A stretch of DNA of 23,482 bases from JBBQWR01 sp038210495 (lineage in GTDB: Bacteria > Planctomycetota > Planctomycetia > Pirellulales > DATAWG01), in NCBI GenBank assembly GCA_038210495.1, contig JBBQWR010000062.1, forward strand, positions 1 to 23,482, read 5' to 3'. The translations under genes and the position numbers were made by a program. This document shows, piece after piece, positions 20,879 through 23,482 of this stretch (the first letter of the stretch is position 1; every line of letters begins with the position of its first letter). A model generated the notes under the pieces. That model did no database searches, was not told the DNA's origin, and worked only from the letters and a program-made list of their open reading frames with translations.

Positions 20879-22483
20879 TCACTTGCCGCTATCGACCGGC
20901 GCGAGCAGAGCGGCGCGGAGGGGCTCAATCCACTCGTCTTTCTTGGGATCGAACACGCCGAACGAGGAGCAAAACTCCCAATACGCGATCCCGATCTTAC
21001 GTTTCAAGGCTTCCTGGGTCATGAACTGGGTCCAGCGGGCGCGGGATTCTAGGTCAGCCTTTTCATAGCTGCCGAACTCGCCTAAATAGAGCGGTCGCCG
21101 ATGTTCGACGGCCCAGGTGATCGCCGCATCGAGCGATCGGCGGAGCATCCGCGCCTCGGCCGGGTCGCCGGTCCATTTCGTGCCGAGCCATTTTTGCGCC
21201 TCGGGACCAGCAAAGTCGGCCCCTTGGTGCGTGAAATGGAACGGGTCGTAACAGTGAACCGTCACAACCAGCCGCCGATCGTCCGCGGGCAGCGTCAGTG
21301 ACGACAGGGCGGTGATGCTGTTCCAGTTCACCGGCCCGACGACGATCTCGCGCCTCGGATTGGAGCGGCGGACGACAGTAATCGCCTCGGCCAGCAGTTT
21401 GTTCCAAACGTCGGGCGTCATTTTGTCTTGCGGCTCGTTGAGCAGTTCAATCGCCAAGTCCGCCGGCTCATCTTTGTAATGCTCGGCGATCTGCTTCCAC
21501 AGTCCTAGGAAACGCTCGCGATGCTTGGCCGGCTCCTGCATCAATTCGATGTAATGATGCAGATTGACGATCGGCCGGAGATGGTTCTTGCGGGACTGCG
21601 CGACCGTCCAGTCGACGCGGTCGAAAAATTTCGGATCGATCGCATACGGCGGCGCTTGCTCGGCATGGGCCGACCAGCGGACCGGGATTCGCACGCTGTC
21701 GAAGCCCGCCTTGCCGATCGCGGTGAAGTAGCTTTCCTTAAGCGTGACGCCCCACTCTCCTTCGTTGGGAGCATCCAGGGCGTTCCCCAGATTGACGCCG
21801 CGACCGAAGGCCGGCATAAGCGACGTATAAAACGGATCGTTCAGCACTTTCTCGGTCAGTCCGGCGCCCAGCGAGACGGCCCGAATGTTCGAGACGTCGA
21901 ACGTGTGCGAGCGGCCTGGCCGGTCGAGCAGCACTTGGACGGACGCGATATTTTTTAGGTCCAAGTTGTGTCCCGGGTCGCCGTGCCACTGGCCGAACGG
22001 CACGGTCAGCGTCCCCTTCGCCTGAGGCGCGATCGAGACCGAATCGACGTTGCAGTGCTCGCGGCCATTGGCGCCGGGATTGTTGACGCTCAACAGGATA
22101 CGGACCGCCACGTCCTGCGGATTGCGAATATCCATCTGCACGGCGTCAAATGCGTTAAGGTCCCAAGGCCCTGATTTGGGCTCGATCTGAACGCTGGGGT
22201 AATCGGCCTTCGCGTCGGTCGTGATTTGCAAGGATTTCCCGCCGTCTGCTCCGACGATCGCGGATTGCGCTTGCTGTGGCTTCAGCGCCAGCGACCCGGC
22301 GTCGGCGAAATCGGCGAGAATCTTTGGCGCGGGCGCCGCCGCCTGCGCTTCGGCGCCGCCAACCATCGTCGCAAGGACAATGACCGCGGCAAGGAACAGC
22401 AGAACTTCGCAAAAGTCCAAGAGGATTTCGGCAAACTTCCGCGCCGACCAGGGCTTGTTCACTCGTTCGTTAGCTTGCAACAC
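20879..22483 (-). CDS. Membrane-anchored GH5 glycosidase (endoglucanase-like)
   Basis: This 534-residue protein is predicted to hydrolyse beta-1,4-linked polysaccharides. An N-terminal hydrophobic segment (about 18-46) acts as signal or anchor. Residues about 53-205 form a beta-rich, CBM11/CIA30-like module (WDLNAFDAVQMDIRNPQDVA). The catalytic barrel starts at RGVNLGNALDAPNEGEWGV. It has SVRIPVRWS, NLHHYIE, the acid/base Glu350 in LAIELLNEP, His410 in VTVHCYDP and the nucleophile Glu469 in LYLGEFGSY. All key GH5 residues are present. GTG 22483 is chosen because GGAG lies about 9 bases upstream. It is convergent with tssM and has no operon partner. The exact substrate cannot be read from sequence; mannanase or other GH5 activities are possible. 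Confidence 0.9.
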   Translation of the reverse strand: MLQANERVNKPWSARKFAEILLDFCEVLLFLAAVIVLATMVGGAEAQAAAPAPKILADFADAGSLALKPQQAQSAIVGADGGKSLQITTDAKADYPSVQIEPKSGPWDLNAFDAVQMDIRNPQDVAVRILLSVNNPGANGREHCNVDSVSIAPQAKGTLTVPFGQWHGDPGHNLDLKNIASVQVLLDRPGRSHTFDVSNIRAVSLGAGLTEKVLNDPFYTSLMPAFGRGVNLGNALDAPNEGEWGVTLKESYFTAIGKAGFDSVRIPVRWSAHAEQAPPYAIDPKFFDRVDWTVAQSRKNHLRPIVNLHHYIELMQEPAKHRERFLGLWKQIAEHYKDEPADLAIELLNEPQDKMTPDVWNKLLAEAITVVRRSNPRREIVVGPVNWNSITALSSLTLPADDRRLVVTVHCYDPFHFTHQGADFAGPEAQKWLGTKWTGDPAEARMLRRSLDAAITWAVEHRRPLYLGEFGSYEKADLESRARWTQFMTQEALKRKIGIAYWEFCSSFGVFDPKKDEWIEPLRAALLAPVDSGK

Positions 22484-22880
22484 GCGATGATCTCCAGTCG
22501 GAATTGGAAGCGGGCTTCATGGATTCAGGACCATCCCGTTAGCAGCGATAGGAAGCAGATCAAAAGCAACAATATCCATAATCTCGCCGCCATGTCCGTT
22601 GCCACCCACCACACGAACGCCGTGAAGGCAGTCGCCGTCAACAGGGACGCAATCCCGAACTGGAAGCGGGGGCGGGCATGGAGGCATTGTAGCAGACGTC
22701 GCTGCGGAAATACGGCGCCCGAACGCTACGCGAGCGACGGCCGCTCAAGCGGACGAGAAATGGGGTCAGAACGGCTGATGTCCCTTTTTTCCTTTCCCGC
22801 GGGCGCTCCGCTTCGCTACAGTAGCACATGCGTCGCTGCCCATCGGGCGCTGGTCGCTCGATCGCTTCGACCGACGTCGC
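22484..22880. other. Intergenic region, no gene recognised
   Basis: This 397-base spacer lies between the GH5 gene and the PEP-CTERM remnant. It contains a weak stem GGGGTCAG...CTGATGTCCC followed by six T at 22762-22790 (plus strand). This resembles a diverged GGGGTC palindrome unit and could terminate plus-strand transcription. Short open frames here have no recognisable features. Confidence 0.4.
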
Positions 22881-23341
22881 TTACGATCGACGTCGAATCA
22901 CTCCGAAAGCGAGCGTGCTTCCCAGCGCCAGCAGGACCAGGCTGCTCGGCTCGGGCAAGGCAAAAGAGAACATGTCCACTCGAGCCAGAGATACGCTGGC
23001 GCTGGCCGAGGTTGTGTCGTCCCCCAGAAACAAGAAATTCGGCGTGCTGTAGGGGGGACCGGAACCCGAGTAGTTGCGCAAGCTGCCCGTCAGGATGGCG
23101 GCGTTATCGGCCAGCAGCTTGTATTGGCCGCCGAGAATCGCGAGGTCGTACATGTGCTGCGTCGTCGTATCGAAACTGGCCTCTTCGCCGTGCGTGAACA
23201 GCGGGCTGTCGTTCTGGGCCCAAATTTTGTCGGCCCAGAAGCCAAGCTCCAAGCCAACTTGGTCGGAACTCAAGGCGATCACGCTAAAACCGGCCCGATC
23301 GTTCCTCGCATGGGTTTCGGAATTGATCTTGGCCGACAAGT
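22881..23341 (-). pseudogene. PEP-CTERM protein, 5' part lost to an IS insertion
   Basis: The frame encodes about 150 residues of a secreted-type protein and ends with the sorting signal LPEPSSLVLLALGSTLAFGV followed by IRRRS: PEP motif, membrane helix and basic end. PEP-CTERM proteins are exported and processed by exosortase-type enzymes. No signal peptide is present. Upstream the frame runs into the end of an ISAs1-like element, and the only ATG (23369) lies inside that element. The upstream coding part is therefore missing here. The remaining body (SSDQVGLELGFWADKIWAQN, LAILGGQYKLLADNAAIL) belongs to no family I recognise. Confidence 0.75.
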
Positions 23342-23482
23342 CAGGGCGAACGCATTTCAGCTTGCGCATTTTAGCAGCTTTTCGAGGTAAGCATTGTTCC
23401 AGCCGGCCCGCAGTCGCTTACGGCGCAGGCTTCCCTTCTCGATGCGTTCTTGTTTGACCAGGCTCAGCGCGGCGCGGCGAAG
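23342..23482 (-). mobile_element. ISAs1-like insertion sequence, one end, partial at right edge
   Basis: The element end is placed at 23342, where the plus strand reads CAGGGCGAACGCATTT. The transposase stop lies only 15 bases inside, and from memory ISAs1 elements end with a similar AAATGCGTTTGCCCTG sequence. The rest, including the other inverted repeat and the target duplication, lies outside the window. Confidence 0.6.
23357..23482 (-). CDS. ISAs1-family transposase, C-terminal 41 residues
   Basis: The minus-strand frame enters from the right edge and reads LRRAALSLVKQERIEKGSLR, then RKRLRAGWNNAYLEKLLKCA before S and TGA at 23357-23359. The pattern R-x-x-A-L-x-L-x-K-Q ... K-R-L-x-A-G-W-x-x-x-Y-L-x-x-L-L is typical for the end of ISAs1 (H-repeat-like) transposases. 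The catalytic part is outside the window, so integrity cannot be judged. Confidence 0.7.
   Translation of the reverse strand, partial: LRRAALSLVKQERIEKGSLRRKRLRAGWNNAYLEKLLKCAS

Overview
The window looks like chromosomal DNA of a planctomycete, probably Pirellulales-like. It is GC-rich, and its genes and dispersed palindromes are of types I associate with that phylum: repeats whose spurious translations read NPKRQRG or LTLRV, a GTGGCGA-type repeat, CACAGGCTTCCAGCCTGTG palindromes, a PEP-CTERM protein and a very large alanine/proline/lysine-rich membrane protein. No rRNA, tRNA or CRISPR array was seen. The assignment rests on recognition, not on a search.

Layout, left to right. (1) 1-936: the 5' part of an IS1380-family element, transposase on the minus strand, running off the left edge. 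(2) 1120-2753, minus: two nucleotidyltransferase-fold proteins, each preceded by an overlapping small ORF, which resembles toxin-antitoxin organisation. Palindromic repeats lie between and behind them. (3) 2885-8964, minus: the chromosomal replication block, transcribed dnaA, dnaN, dciA (DUF721), gyrB. RecF is absent from its usual slot and three of the spacers carry repeats or phased motifs. (4) 9248-11094, minus: a secreted Cys-rich HEAT-repeat protein with a near-perfect intrinsic terminator. (5) 11095-11533: a spacer with a RAYT-like transposase remnant and a half palindrome. (6) 11534-16369, minus: a 1611-residue membrane-anchored protein with a caspase-like domain whose catalytic Cys position is Gly. 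(7) 16847-20808, plus: tssK, tssL and a short tssM, the baseplate adaptor and inner-membrane parts of a type VI secretion-like machine. Nothing else of a T6SS is in the window. (8) 20879-22483, minus: a membrane-anchored GH5 glycosidase. (9) 22881-23482, minus: a PEP-CTERM gene cut by an ISAs1-like element that runs off the right edge.

The most interesting part is the divergent pair formed by the pseudo-caspase and the isolated tssKLM set. TssM ends right after its third membrane helix, so it lacks the periplasmic domain, and its P-loop is degenerate. This suggests either a reduced, planctomycete-specific envelope complex or a T6SS whose other parts lie elsewhere. A second theme is the insertion of several palindrome families into spacers of essential operons, with a possible RAYT remnant as the source of one family.
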